A stretch of DNA of 64,000 nucleotides. Source: Nocardia vaccinii NBRC 15922 (lineage in GTDB: Bacteria; Actinomycetota; Actinomycetes; Mycobacteriales; Mycobacteriaceae). Position 1 is the first letter of the stretch. Each line of letters begins with the position of its first letter. The DNA is taken from contig NZ_BDCC01000061.1 of the NCBI RefSeq assembly GCF_001613305.1, positions 50,568 through 114,567 on the forward strand. The letters are read 5' to 3'. A model generated the notes under the pieces. The model was given only the letters and a program-made list of their open reading frames with translations, made no database searches and was not told where the DNA came from. Positions 8,349-15,748 of this stretch are shown here, one piece after another. A program made the translations under genes and the position numbers.

Positions 8349-8813
8349 TCAGTGGTCCGTATCGGCGATCAGCGGCCGTTGTTCGTCGTCGTCCTCGAAG
8401 TTGCCGCGCAGGTGTGGCGGCTCCGTCGAAGGGGGCGGCGCGGGCGGCAGGATATCCTCCAGATCCGGTGCGCCCTCGATGATTTCGGAGAGTTTCGGCA
8501 GCCGCGATCTACGCTCGATCAGCGGTTGCATGAGTTCGCGGCTGCGATTGCGCACCCCTTGCATCGCTGCTTGCGCGGCGGCGGTCACGTACTCGGCGAG
8601 CTCCTCGTAGCTCAGATCCGAGACCTCGCTGCCGAACTTGGTTTCCACCACCATGCCGTCGGCATTGACCGTCACCTGCACGCGGTCCTCGCCGATCGAC
8701 GCCGTCGCCGTCAGCTCGGAACGCCGCTGCTGCAGGTCGGCGATACCGCGCATCTGGTCCTGCAGTCCCTCGAGCATCGTGGCCACATTGGCCGCCAACC
8801 GCTCGTTGACCAT
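8349..8813 (-). CDS. YbaB/EbfC-like protein of the ESX cassette
   Basis: A 154-residue protein with an N-terminal coiled-coil helix, a beta sheet (TATASIGEDRVQVTVNADG) and a second long helix, the YbaB/EbfC nucleoid-associated fold, plus a proline-rich acidic tail. In actinobacterial ESX cassettes a YbaB-like protein commonly sits between a large WXG100-like protein and an EspC-like protein, where DNA binding is not shown. I chose ATG 8813, preceded by AGGTG; longer reading of this frame overlaps the upstream gene. A 32-bp element shared with the giant gene lies 46 bp upstream. Confidence 0.82.
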   Translation of the reverse strand: MVNERLAANVATMLEGLQDQMRGIADLQQRRSELTATASIGEDRVQVTVNADGMVVETKFGSEVSDLSYEELAEYVTAAAQAAMQGVRNRSRELMQPLIERRSRLPKLSEIIEGAPDLEDILPPAPPPSTEPPHLRGNFEDDDEQRPLIADTDH

Positions 8814-8858
8814 GACACCTCCACCGTAGGCTCTGCCCATCAAGCTCATCGCACGACG

Positions 8859-8890
8859 GTGAATAAGACGTGTCGCACAAGGAAATCCGA
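8859..8890 (-). promoter_or_regulatory. Shared 32-bp upstream element, copy 1
   Basis: This stretch matches 13057-13088 at 26 of 32 positions, with blocks GTGAATAA and GCACAAGGAAAT identical. It lies 46 bp before the start of the YbaB-like gene, as copy 2 lies 67 bp before the giant gene, both in the same orientation. It is probably a common promoter or operator of the ESX block. Confidence 0.6.
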
Positions 8891-8919
8891 TCCGACGTCG
8901 ACACGATCTTCGATCGTCA

Positions 8920-11900
8920 CTAGAGCTTGAATGCCACGTCCACATTCGAGGGGCCGGACGATCCGCTCCCGCCGGGATCGGTTCCCGCCGGGTTGGTTCC
9001 GCTCGGGTTGGTACCGCTCGGATCGGTTCCCGCCGGGTTGCTTCCCGCAGGATTCGTTCCGCCCGGGTTGTCGCCGAACGGGTTGTCCCCGAAGGGGTTG
9101 CCTCCGGAGCCCGACGCGCCCGAACCCGTCGCACCCGGCCCCGATGCCCCGCCCGGACCCGTCGCACCAGGGCCGGTGGGACCGCTCGCCCCGTCCAGCC
9201 ACGTGTCGGCACTCGGCGCGGTCGGCGCCTCGTACGGCCCCGGCAGCTCTCGCCACTCGGGTTCGCGCTTCGGACGGGTCTTCGCCTTCATATCGGTCGA
9301 CTTGCCCAGGAAGTCGTCGTCCCGGTTCGGCGCGGCCGGAGCCGCCGGGGGCCCGCCGGCGGCCGGAGCCGGACGAGCCGGATTCCGCGGCGGAACCGGC
9401 GGAGGCACCGGCGCCCCGACCGGACGATTCGGATTCCGCGGCGGAGGCGGCGGCGCCGTGCGGTCGCCCCCACCTCTGTTGTCGGCCGGCGCAGCGTAGA
9501 GCGAATCGTCGTCGCTGGAGCGGCCGCGCATACTTCCCGACGAGAAGAGCGAATCGTCATCGCCCATGCCGGTCCGGAAATTCGGCCGGAAGCCGAAACC
9601 GTCGTCGTAGCCCCCTTCTCCGAAGCGGCCCGGCCGGAAGATGTAACCGCCACCGTTCTCGTCGATTCCGAAGCGACCCGGACGGTAGACGAATTCGTCG
9701 TCGCTACTTCCGAAACTCGGCATCCTGAACCGTCCGGGATTCGACGGCCCCCCGCCGAGCGCACCGGACATGTGGTTACCGAATTCGTCATCCGAGTGAT
9801 CACCACCTCGGAACGGTCTCGGAATGTAGTGCTCGCTATCCGAGTCATCACCACGGAACGGCCGCGGAACGAACTGCTCATCATCCGAACCACCGCCCCG
9901 GAACGGCCGGGGAGTGCCGCGTTCGTTGCCGCCCCCCAGGGCGCCGGGAGCCGAACGGATGCTCAGGTTGTCGCCGCCGCCGCGCGCGACGCCGCCGGTG
10001 CCGAAGGGATGCGGAATGTCCTCGATGTCGAACCCGCCTCTGCGGCCCGCAGGCCCGAAGTAGATCGAACCGTCGTCGCCGCGGTAGAGCTCGAAATCGT
10101 CCTCGCCTCGGCTGTTCGGCCGGAACAACACCTCGTAGTCGGAGATCTGGTCGGAGCCACCACGCCTTCCCGAGAATCCCGGGAACTCGTCGGCACTGCC
10201 ACGGGAGTTCCGGTAATCCGACAGATAGTCGTAGAAGTCCGATTCGTCATCCGAACCGCGACGCGACACCGGGCCGCCGCGCAGGTTCGAACCGCCCTGC
10301 TCGGAATTGCCACGTGACGGCGTGGGTGACTTGAATCCGCCGTCCACCGAGGACTCGAAGGAGGTCGGCGGTTTCTTCGGAGTTTGCTCCGATTCGCCGC
10401 TCATACCCGCACGCGGCGGCACCGGGGTCTGTTGCTCGTTCGGCCGGAACACCTGATCGTCGCCACCACGCAACGATCCGGGCGCGGACCCGCCGCGGAA
10501 TCCGCCACCGCGGAACCCGTCGTTGCCGACCGGGCCGATCACCCCGCTGTCGCGGCCGCCGCCCAGCGACGCGGGCGCGGATCCACCACCGGGGAACAGC
10601 GTCTCATCGAAGTTCGGCCGGAAGCCGTAACTCTCGTTGTCCGACCCGATCGACTCGTCGTCGCGATTACCGCGCAGTGACGGCGAAACTTCCCGACCGC
10701 CCCCGAACAGATCACCTTCCGGACCCATCCGGAACATCCCGCCCTCTTCGCTGTCGGAGTTGACCGACTCCTGGCGAGGGGGACGAATCAGATCGTCGTC
10801 CGGCACCATTCGCAGGAACTCGTCGAGGGACGACTGGTTGGACCGGCCGCCGACGGAGCCCTGCTCACTCTCCGCGGGCGGCCGTATCGTCGGGTTGCCC
10901 TCGCGGAGCTGCGGGGGTGCGGACAGGGACCGGCCGCCGCCGCGCCCGACCTCCGTGCCGAACGACCTTCCTCGCATGCCCGTGTTGTTCGTGGACCCGT
11001 CCCCGAACAGGCCGCCGCGCGCGGTCGACCGGCCGCCGAGGAGATTCGACGACTCGCCGAGTGCGGGCCCGCGGTACTTCCCGCCGCCGATTCCCGAGGT
11101 GAGACCGGACTTCCCGCCACCCGAGCCGGGCGTCAACTCGGACTTGCCACCACCCAGGCCGGGCGTGGTCTGGGTCTTGCCACCACCCAGACCGGGCGTG
11201 ATCTCGGACTTCCCGCCACCCAGGCCGGGCGTCAACTCGGATTTCCCGCCACCCAGGCCAGGCGTGATCTCGGATTTCCCACCACCCAGACCGGAAGCCA
11301 CGTTCGACCTCCCGCCACCGAGGCCGGAGGTCAGCGGCGACTGACCGCTCTGCCTCGACGTGGGCGCGGGGAACAGGTCCGAGTTGCCGCGCCCGCCGCC
11401 GAGAGTGGACCCCTGACTCCGGCTGTCGACCGGGAAGCCGCGCTGTAGACCGCCGTTACCGCGCAGGCCCGAACTCCCGCCCAGCTGCGAACTGTTGGCA
11501 ACCGGACGGATCACCGTCGACGAACCGTCCTGCGTCCCACCGGTCCCCCGCAGCCCCGACGACGGAGCAAGTTGTGCGTTGCCGCCGCCACGACTCGATC
11601 CCAAGGGCTGCATCTCGATCTGGTCGGAGCCACCGTTGGTTCTCGAATTAGTCTGCGGTGCAGGGTGATTGGTCGGCCTCGCGATGACCTGGCCGGTGTT
11701 ACCGGCGGTCGTGTTGGTCTGCGCTCCGGTATTCCGCGTGGTGTTGCCACCCGTGGTCGTATTACCACCGGTGGTCGTGTTGCCGTCCGTCGTGGTGTTG
11801 CCACCGGGCCGCGTATTGCCACCGGTGGTGGTGTTGCCACCCGTCGTGGTGTTGCCACCGTTCGTGGTGTTGCCCGCGTTCGGATTCGGACGATCGGTCC

Positions 11901-12990
11901 GCTTGACCTTGTTCGTCGCCTGGTTCTTCATCCACACCGAGTACCGCAGATCGTCGGTGGTCGGTACCGTCCGCTTGACGAACGTGCCGCGCGCCGCGCC
12001 GACGATCGCACCACGCGAGATACCGCCGACCCAGCCCATCGGTGAGCCGAACGCTCCCGGGCCGTAGGCGGCCGCGGCGACCATATTCCCGAAAAGCGTG
12101 CTGGTCGCGCCCGAGACCGCGCCGATGCTCGCGCCGCGCAACACCGCCCCCGCCGGGTAGGCGATGCCCTTGCCGAGCGGGATGTTCATCTTGGCGAGCG
12201 AACTGCCCAGATACTTGTCCATCCCGAAACCCATGTAACGCGCGACCTCCCGACCGGGTATCGAACCGGCGGCCGACGCCGCCATCGAGACGCCGAATTC
12301 CTTCCAGTCGAAGCTGTGCCGCTTACCCGCCGCGATCTGACCGACCTGCACCGCGCCGTCCATCAGCGCCGAGGTCGCCGCGCCCTCGAGGATCTTGACC
12401 GTGTAAACGCCGAATCCCTTGGCGCTGGGCATGATCAGCTTGCCGCCGCTGAGCAGCTCCTTGAAGTAGTAGCGCTCCTTCATCGCCGAGGCGCCCAGGC
12501 GCTGAGCCAGCCGCTCGACGAAGTTCTGGACGTAGTCCTCGACGATCTTCAGCACCGAGCGGGTGGTCGCGATGGCTCCGGCCTCCACGGCCGGCGCGGT
12601 CGGCGGGAACGTCCACGCCCAGATGATCTCGGCCGCCAACCAGGCCAGCGACAGGATGATGGTGAGCTTGGTGGCCTGCAACTGGGTGCCCATATCGAAG
12701 GTCGAGTCGGATACCTCCTGCAACATCTCGGCCAGCGTCTTGACCGAATGGTCGCCGTTGATCAGGTCATCGAATTTCGCACCCATGCTGTCCGCGCCCG
12801 CGCCGGCGGGGTAGGCCTTCTCGGTATCGGATTTCGCCGTTTCGACGTCCGGTTCCAGTGCGGACAGGGCCTGCGCGGCGGCCTTCCACGCGTTCGACAG
12901 GGCCCACATGGCGTCCTCGTCGCCGTCGGGCCAGGCGGTGCCCGCGATCCAGCCCAACCAGCGCAATTCGGGCGGCATCTCGAGCGTCAT
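8920..12990 (-). CDS. Giant WXG100-like, repeat-rich ESX-associated protein
   Basis: A 1356-residue protein. Residues 1 to about 350 form a WXG100-like helical domain of the kind at the N-terminus of large ESX substrates (start MTLEMPPELRWLGWIAGTAWP), with hydrophobic segments near residues 95-125 and glycine/alanine-rich helices after it. The rest is low-complexity repeats in blocks: GGNTTT hexads, eight 11-residue GLGGGKSxxTP-type repeats, a long Gly/Ser/Asp/Arg region with many FRGG and RPFRG units, a PPPPPRNP/PPVPPRNP segment, and a collagen-like GPTGPGATGPGG plus NPAGTDPSGT tail. No catalytic toxin domain is recognisable. ATG 12990 has GGGGAG eight bases upstream. Likely secreted or surface-exposed. 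Confidence 0.82.
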   Translation of the reverse strand: MTLEMPPELRWLGWIAGTAWPDGDEDAMWALSNAWKAAAQALSALEPDVETAKSDTEKAYPAGAGADSMGAKFDDLINGDHSVKTLAEMLQEVSDSTFDMGTQLQATKLTIILSLAWLAAEIIWAWTFPPTAPAVEAGAIATTRSVLKIVEDYVQNFVERLAQRLGASAMKERYYFKELLSGGKLIMPSAKGFGVYTVKILEGAATSALMDGAVQVGQIAAGKRHSFDWKEFGVSMAASAAGSIPGREVARYMGFGMDKYLGSSLAKMNIPLGKGIAYPAGAVLRGASIGAVSGATSTLFGNMVAAAAYGPGAFGSPMGWVGGISRGAIVGAARGTFVKRTVPTTDDLRYSVWMKNQATNKVKRTDRPNPNAGNTTNGGNTTTGGNTTTGGNTRPGGNTTTDGNTTTGGNTTTGGNTTRNTGAQTNTTAGNTGQVIARPTNHPAPQTNSRTNGGSDQIEMQPLGSSRGGGNAQLAPSSGLRGTGGTQDGSSTVIRPVANSSQLGGSSGLRGNGGLQRGFPVDSRSQGSTLGGGRGNSDLFPAPTSRQSGQSPLTSGLGGGRSNVASGLGGGKSEITPGLGGGKSELTPGLGGGKSEITPGLGGGKTQTTPGLGGGKSELTPGSGGGKSGLTSGIGGGKYRGPALGESSNLLGGRSTARGGLFGDGSTNNTGMRGRSFGTEVGRGGGRSLSAPPQLREGNPTIRPPAESEQGSVGGRSNQSSLDEFLRMVPDDDLIRPPRQESVNSDSEEGGMFRMGPEGDLFGGGREVSPSLRGNRDDESIGSDNESYGFRPNFDETLFPGGGSAPASLGGGRDSGVIGPVGNDGFRGGGFRGGSAPGSLRGGDDQVFRPNEQQTPVPPRAGMSGESEQTPKKPPTSFESSVDGGFKSPTPSRGNSEQGGSNLRGGPVSRRGSDDESDFYDYLSDYRNSRGSADEFPGFSGRRGGSDQISDYEVLFRPNSRGEDDFELYRGDDGSIYFGPAGRRGGFDIEDIPHPFGTGGVARGGGDNLSIRSAPGALGGGNERGTPRPFRGGGSDDEQFVPRPFRGDDSDSEHYIPRPFRGGDHSDDEFGNHMSGALGGGPSNPGRFRMPSFGSSDDEFVYRPGRFGIDENGGGYIFRPGRFGEGGYDDGFGFRPNFRTGMGDDDSLFSSGSMRGRSSDDDSLYAAPADNRGGGDRTAPPPPPRNPNRPVGAPVPPPVPPRNPARPAPAAGGPPAAPAAPNRDDDFLGKSTDMKAKTRPKREPEWRELPGPYEAPTAPSADTWLDGASGPTGPGATGPGGASGPGATGSGASGSGGNPFGDNPFGDNPGGTNPAGSNPAGTDPSGTNPSGTNPAGTDPGGSGSSGPSNVDVAFKL
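11090..11355. repeat. Tandem 33-bp coding repeat (GLGGGKSxxTP)
   Basis: About eight tandem 33-bp units inside the giant gene encode GLGGGKSELTP and variants (SEITP, TQTTP, SNVAS, SGLTS). Unit-to-unit nucleotide identity is high, pointing to recent expansion by slippage or unequal crossing over. It is coding and in frame throughout, so it is not a CRISPR array. Confidence 0.85.
11715..11890. repeat. Tandem 18-bp coding repeat (GGNTTT)
   Basis: A block of 18-bp units in the giant gene encoding GGNTTT with minor variants (GGNTRP, DGNTTT, GGNTTR). It is a second, independent expansion in the same gene, directly after the structured N-terminal region. Confidence 0.85.
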
Positions 12991-13056
12991 AGAGTCATCT
13001 CCCCCCACGCTCTGCACCCGGCCCTCGGATCTTGCTTACCAGGAGACCGGACTTCA

Positions 13057-13088
13057 GTGAATAACCGATGGCGCACAAGGAAATTCGA
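13057..13088 (-). promoter_or_regulatory. Shared 32-bp upstream element, copy 2
   Basis: Partner of the element at 8859-8890: same orientation, same conserved blocks (GTGAATAA, then GCACAAGGAAAT). It lies 67 bp upstream of the giant WXG100-like gene and within the short gap to the divergent histidine kinase gene. Confidence 0.6.
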
Positions 13089-13149
13089 CAAGGCGAACGA
13101 TCCTCGTCCGCACTGCCCGCGCGACGCGCCCGCGAACCACCGGTGAACC

Positions 13150-14598
13150 GTGCGCGCCGAAGCGGCCGTGATATCGCATGATGGGCAGGTGAATGGGATC
13201 CCGGTCTGGCTGCGGCCCTCGCGTTGGGGGGTGCGGATCCGGTCGGCCATGACTGCCGCGCTGGTCGTCGGCGTGGTGCTGCTGATCGCCGCGGGCGCGA
13301 TGCTCGGGCTGCTGCGTCGCTCGCTGATTCACCAGCTGGACGTCGCCGCCGACACCAGGACCAGCCAGATCGCCGACGAACTGGGACACAGCGACGGCCG
13401 TAAGGTCCCGGACGGGCTGCTCGCCGTCGAGGGGCAGGTGGTGGCGGTGCAGGTGGTCGCCCCGGACGGCCGGATCGCCTGGCGGTCGGCCGATAAGCTG
13501 AGCACTCCCCTGACCGATCCGCAGTCGGCCGGAACTCCTGCCGTCGGACTGCCGCCGACCAGCGATTACGACGAGGACCTGCGCGTCGCGGCACGCACCG
13601 TGAGCACTCCGCGCGGGGATTTCACGATCCTGGTGGCGGCGGACACCGAATCGGTCGAACATGCCATCGGCGAGGTCGCCGCACTCCTGGCGATGGGCGG
13701 GCCACTGGTCGTTCTCGCCGCTGCGGCGGCGACATATCTTCTGGTCGGGCGGTCGCTGCGCTCGGTGGAGGCGATCCGGTCGCGGGTCGCGCGGATCGGG
13801 TCCTCGGCCCTGTCGCAGCGTGTGCCGGTGCCGGCGGCCCGCGACGAGATCGCCCGCCTGGCCGAGACGATGAACGAGATGCTCGCGCGGGTCGAGGCGG
13901 GACATCGGGCCCAGCAACGCTTCGTCGGCGATGCCTCGCACGAGCTGCGCAGCCCGCTGGCTACCATCACCGCGGCCCTGGAATTGGCCCGCGATCGGCC
14001 ACAAGCGCTGGACCGCGATCTCATCGAGGGCGCGCTGCTGCCGGAGACCGAGCGGATGCGCCAACTGGTGGAGAATCTACTGACCCTGGCCGCCGCCGAC
14101 GAGCACGGCCTCGAATTGCGCACAGGCGAGGTGGATCTGGACGATCTTGCCGATGCCGAGGCGGGCGCGCTACGGCTGCGCGGTGATGTGTGGGTGCGCA
14201 CCGCGATCGTGCCCGTCCGGGTGATCGGCGATCGGCCGAGACTCGCTCGGGCACTGCGCAATATCGCCGACAACGCCGCCGCACACGCGCGGGCCCGGGT
14301 CGCGATCGGGCTGGAGAGCGACGGTGCGCACGCCCGCATGATCGTCGACGACGACGGCCCCGGCATCCCGCCGGCCGACCGCGAGCGGGTATTCGGACGT
14401 TTCGTGCGCCTGGACGACGACCGGGCCCGCAGCAGCGGCGGGTCCGGCCTCGGGCTGGCGATCGTATCGGAAATCGTTGCCGCACACGGTGGGACGGTCA
14501 TGATCGACGAATCACCCTGGGGTGGAGCCCGTTTCGTGCTCGAGCTGCCCGTTGCCGGTCCCCTCGGGATCGAGCAGACGATAACCGACGCCACGTAG
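13150..14598 (+). CDS. Sensor histidine kinase
   Basis: A 482-residue membrane histidine kinase. An N-terminal helix (about 38-58), an extracytoplasmic sensor loop, a second helix (about 175-200), a HAMP linker, HisKA with the phospho-acceptor His264 in ASHELRSPLA, and an HATPase_c domain with the N box NIADNAAAHA, G1 DDDGPGIP and G2 GGSGLGLAIV. All catalytic motifs are intact. The start could also be GTG 13189, which would trim 13 residues. Its partner is the OmpR-type regulator on the opposite strand; their 3' ends overlap by 87 bp, which is not the usual operon arrangement. Stimulus unknown. Confidence 0.9.
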   Translation: MRAEAAVISHDGQVNGIPVWLRPSRWGVRIRSAMTAALVVGVVLLIAAGAMLGLLRRSLIHQLDVAADTRTSQIADELGHSDGRKVPDGLLAVEGQVVAVQVVAPDGRIAWRSADKLSTPLTDPQSAGTPAVGLPPTSDYDEDLRVAARTVSTPRGDFTILVAADTESVEHAIGEVAALLAMGGPLVVLAAAAATYLLVGRSLRSVEAIRSRVARIGSSALSQRVPVPAARDEIARLAETMNEMLARVEAGHRAQQRFVGDASHELRSPLATITAALELARDRPQALDRDLIEGALLPETERMRQLVENLLTLAAADEHGLELRTGEVDLDDLADAEAGALRLRGDVWVRTAIVPVRVIGDRPRLARALRNIADNAAAHARARVAIGLESDGAHARMIVDDDGPGIPPADRERVFGRFVRLDDDRARSSGGSGLGLAIVSEIVAAHGGTVMIDESPWGGARFVLELPVAGPLGIEQTITDAT

Positions 14599-15234
14599 TG
14601 TCTCGATACTGCTGCGGCCGAAGGGCGCATCTATCTTCTTGCGCAGATATCCCACGTAGACCTCGACCACGTTTTCCGGACCGTCGTAGTGCACATCCCA
14701 GACGTTGCGCAGGATTTCGGCCTTGGTCAGCACGTTTCCCTTGTGCCGCAACAGGAATTCCAGCAGTCCGAATTCCCGTGGGGTGAGTGTGAGCGAGGTG
14801 TCGCCGCGATGCACCGAGCGCCGGGCCGGGTCGAGCACCAGATCGCCCGACCGCAGCCGCACGGGCTGCTGAGGCGCGCGCCGCCGCAGCAGTGCGCGCA
14901 GCCGGGCGATCAGCACGACGAACGAGAACGGTTTGGTCAGGTAGTCGTCCGCGCCCAGGTCCAGGGCGTCGACCTGGTCGTAGTCACCGTCCTTGGCGGT
15001 CAGCATCAGCACCGGGGTCCGCACATCCTGTGCGCGCACCCGGCGCAGCACCTCGTATCCACTCAACCCGGGCAGCATGATGTCCAGCACCATGACGTCG
15101 AAGTCGTGTTCGGTGGCCCACCACAGGCCGTCGACGCCGGTCGCGGCCAGCTGGACCAGGAAACCCTCCAGCTCGAGCCCGCGACGCAACGTCTGCGCCA
15201 AGCGCGGTTCGTCCTCGACCACCAGCACCCGCAT
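14512..15234 (-). CDS. OmpR-family response regulator
   Basis: A 240-residue two-component regulator. The receiver domain starts MRVLVVEDEP and carries the phospho-acceptor Asp51 in VLDIMLPG and the conserved Thr/Lys (LMLTAKD, DDYLTKPF). The C-terminal winged helix has REFGLLEFLLRHKGNVLTKAE and VEVYVGYLRKKID, typical of OmpR/PhoB DNA binding. It is the likely partner of the convergent histidine kinase. I chose ATG 15234 because longer frames add no domain sequence. A small membrane-type protein gene lies about 90 bp upstream on the same strand. Confidence 0.9.
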   Translation of the reverse strand: MRVLVVEDEPRLAQTLRRGLELEGFLVQLAATGVDGLWWATEHDFDVMVLDIMLPGLSGYEVLRRVRAQDVRTPVLMLTAKDGDYDQVDALDLGADDYLTKPFSFVVLIARLRALLRRRAPQQPVRLRSGDLVLDPARRSVHRGDTSLTLTPREFGLLEFLLRHKGNVLTKAEILRNVWDVHYDGPENVVEVYVGYLRKKIDAPFGRSSIETLRGVGYRLLDPEGTGNGQLEHETGSTPG

Positions 15235-15324
15235 CGCCCCAGCATGCAACATCGGCCGTTGTGCCCGGCGGCACACCCCCGATTCGGCCGTGTTCCGAAA
15301 CGATCGTCGCTACCGCCGCCGCGG

Positions 15325-15525
15325 TCAGGCGCTGCCGGGGTGACGCGCCTGGTCGTACCACCGGTGCGGAATCGACCAGTCCCATTCCGGCTCCGGTCGG
15401 CCGGCCTGTTGCCGTTCGCGCAGGTATTCGCCGTAGACCTCGGCCGCGCCGAGAGTTCCTCCCAGCATGATCAGTCCGGACATGATGTGGTGCCACACAT
15501 CGGCTTTCGAGATGCGTCGTCGCAT
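15325..15525 (-). CDS. Small protein of unknown function, upstream of response regulator
   Basis: A 66-residue protein, MRRRISKADVWHHIMSGLIM..., with one likely membrane helix (about residues 14-30) and a charged tail ending in a WDWSIPHRWYD segment. The start codon follows a clear GGAGGAACCG ribosome binding site, which supports this start over the longer frame. It is not recognised. Its position just before the response regulator suggests, but does not prove, a role in the same signalling unit. Confidence 0.6.
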   Translation of the reverse strand: MRRRISKADVWHHIMSGLIMLGGTLGAAEVYGEYLRERQQAGRPEPEWDWSIPHRWYDQARHPGSA

Positions 15526-15748
15526 CGGTTCCTCCTGTACGCCCGGCTCGCAACAGTGCGACAGCGCCGCCGTGCCCGCGGTTCGGTTCACCCGGCCGAG
15601 CTCGTCACGCCGTGTCGATCCTGACGTGCGAGCGCCTCCGGGCGGGGCGCTTTGAGGGAAATTCCCCTCGGGTGCGCCGCTCACACCTCCGATGCGCGAC
15701 GGGCGACGTCGATCTCGGCCACGGGCATATCGCTTCCGGCGTGGCCGG

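Noticed and set aside
11090..11355. Regular repeats resembling a CRISPR array
   Set aside because: The 33-bp units are contiguous, in frame and encode GLGGGKSxxTP; there are no unique spacers.
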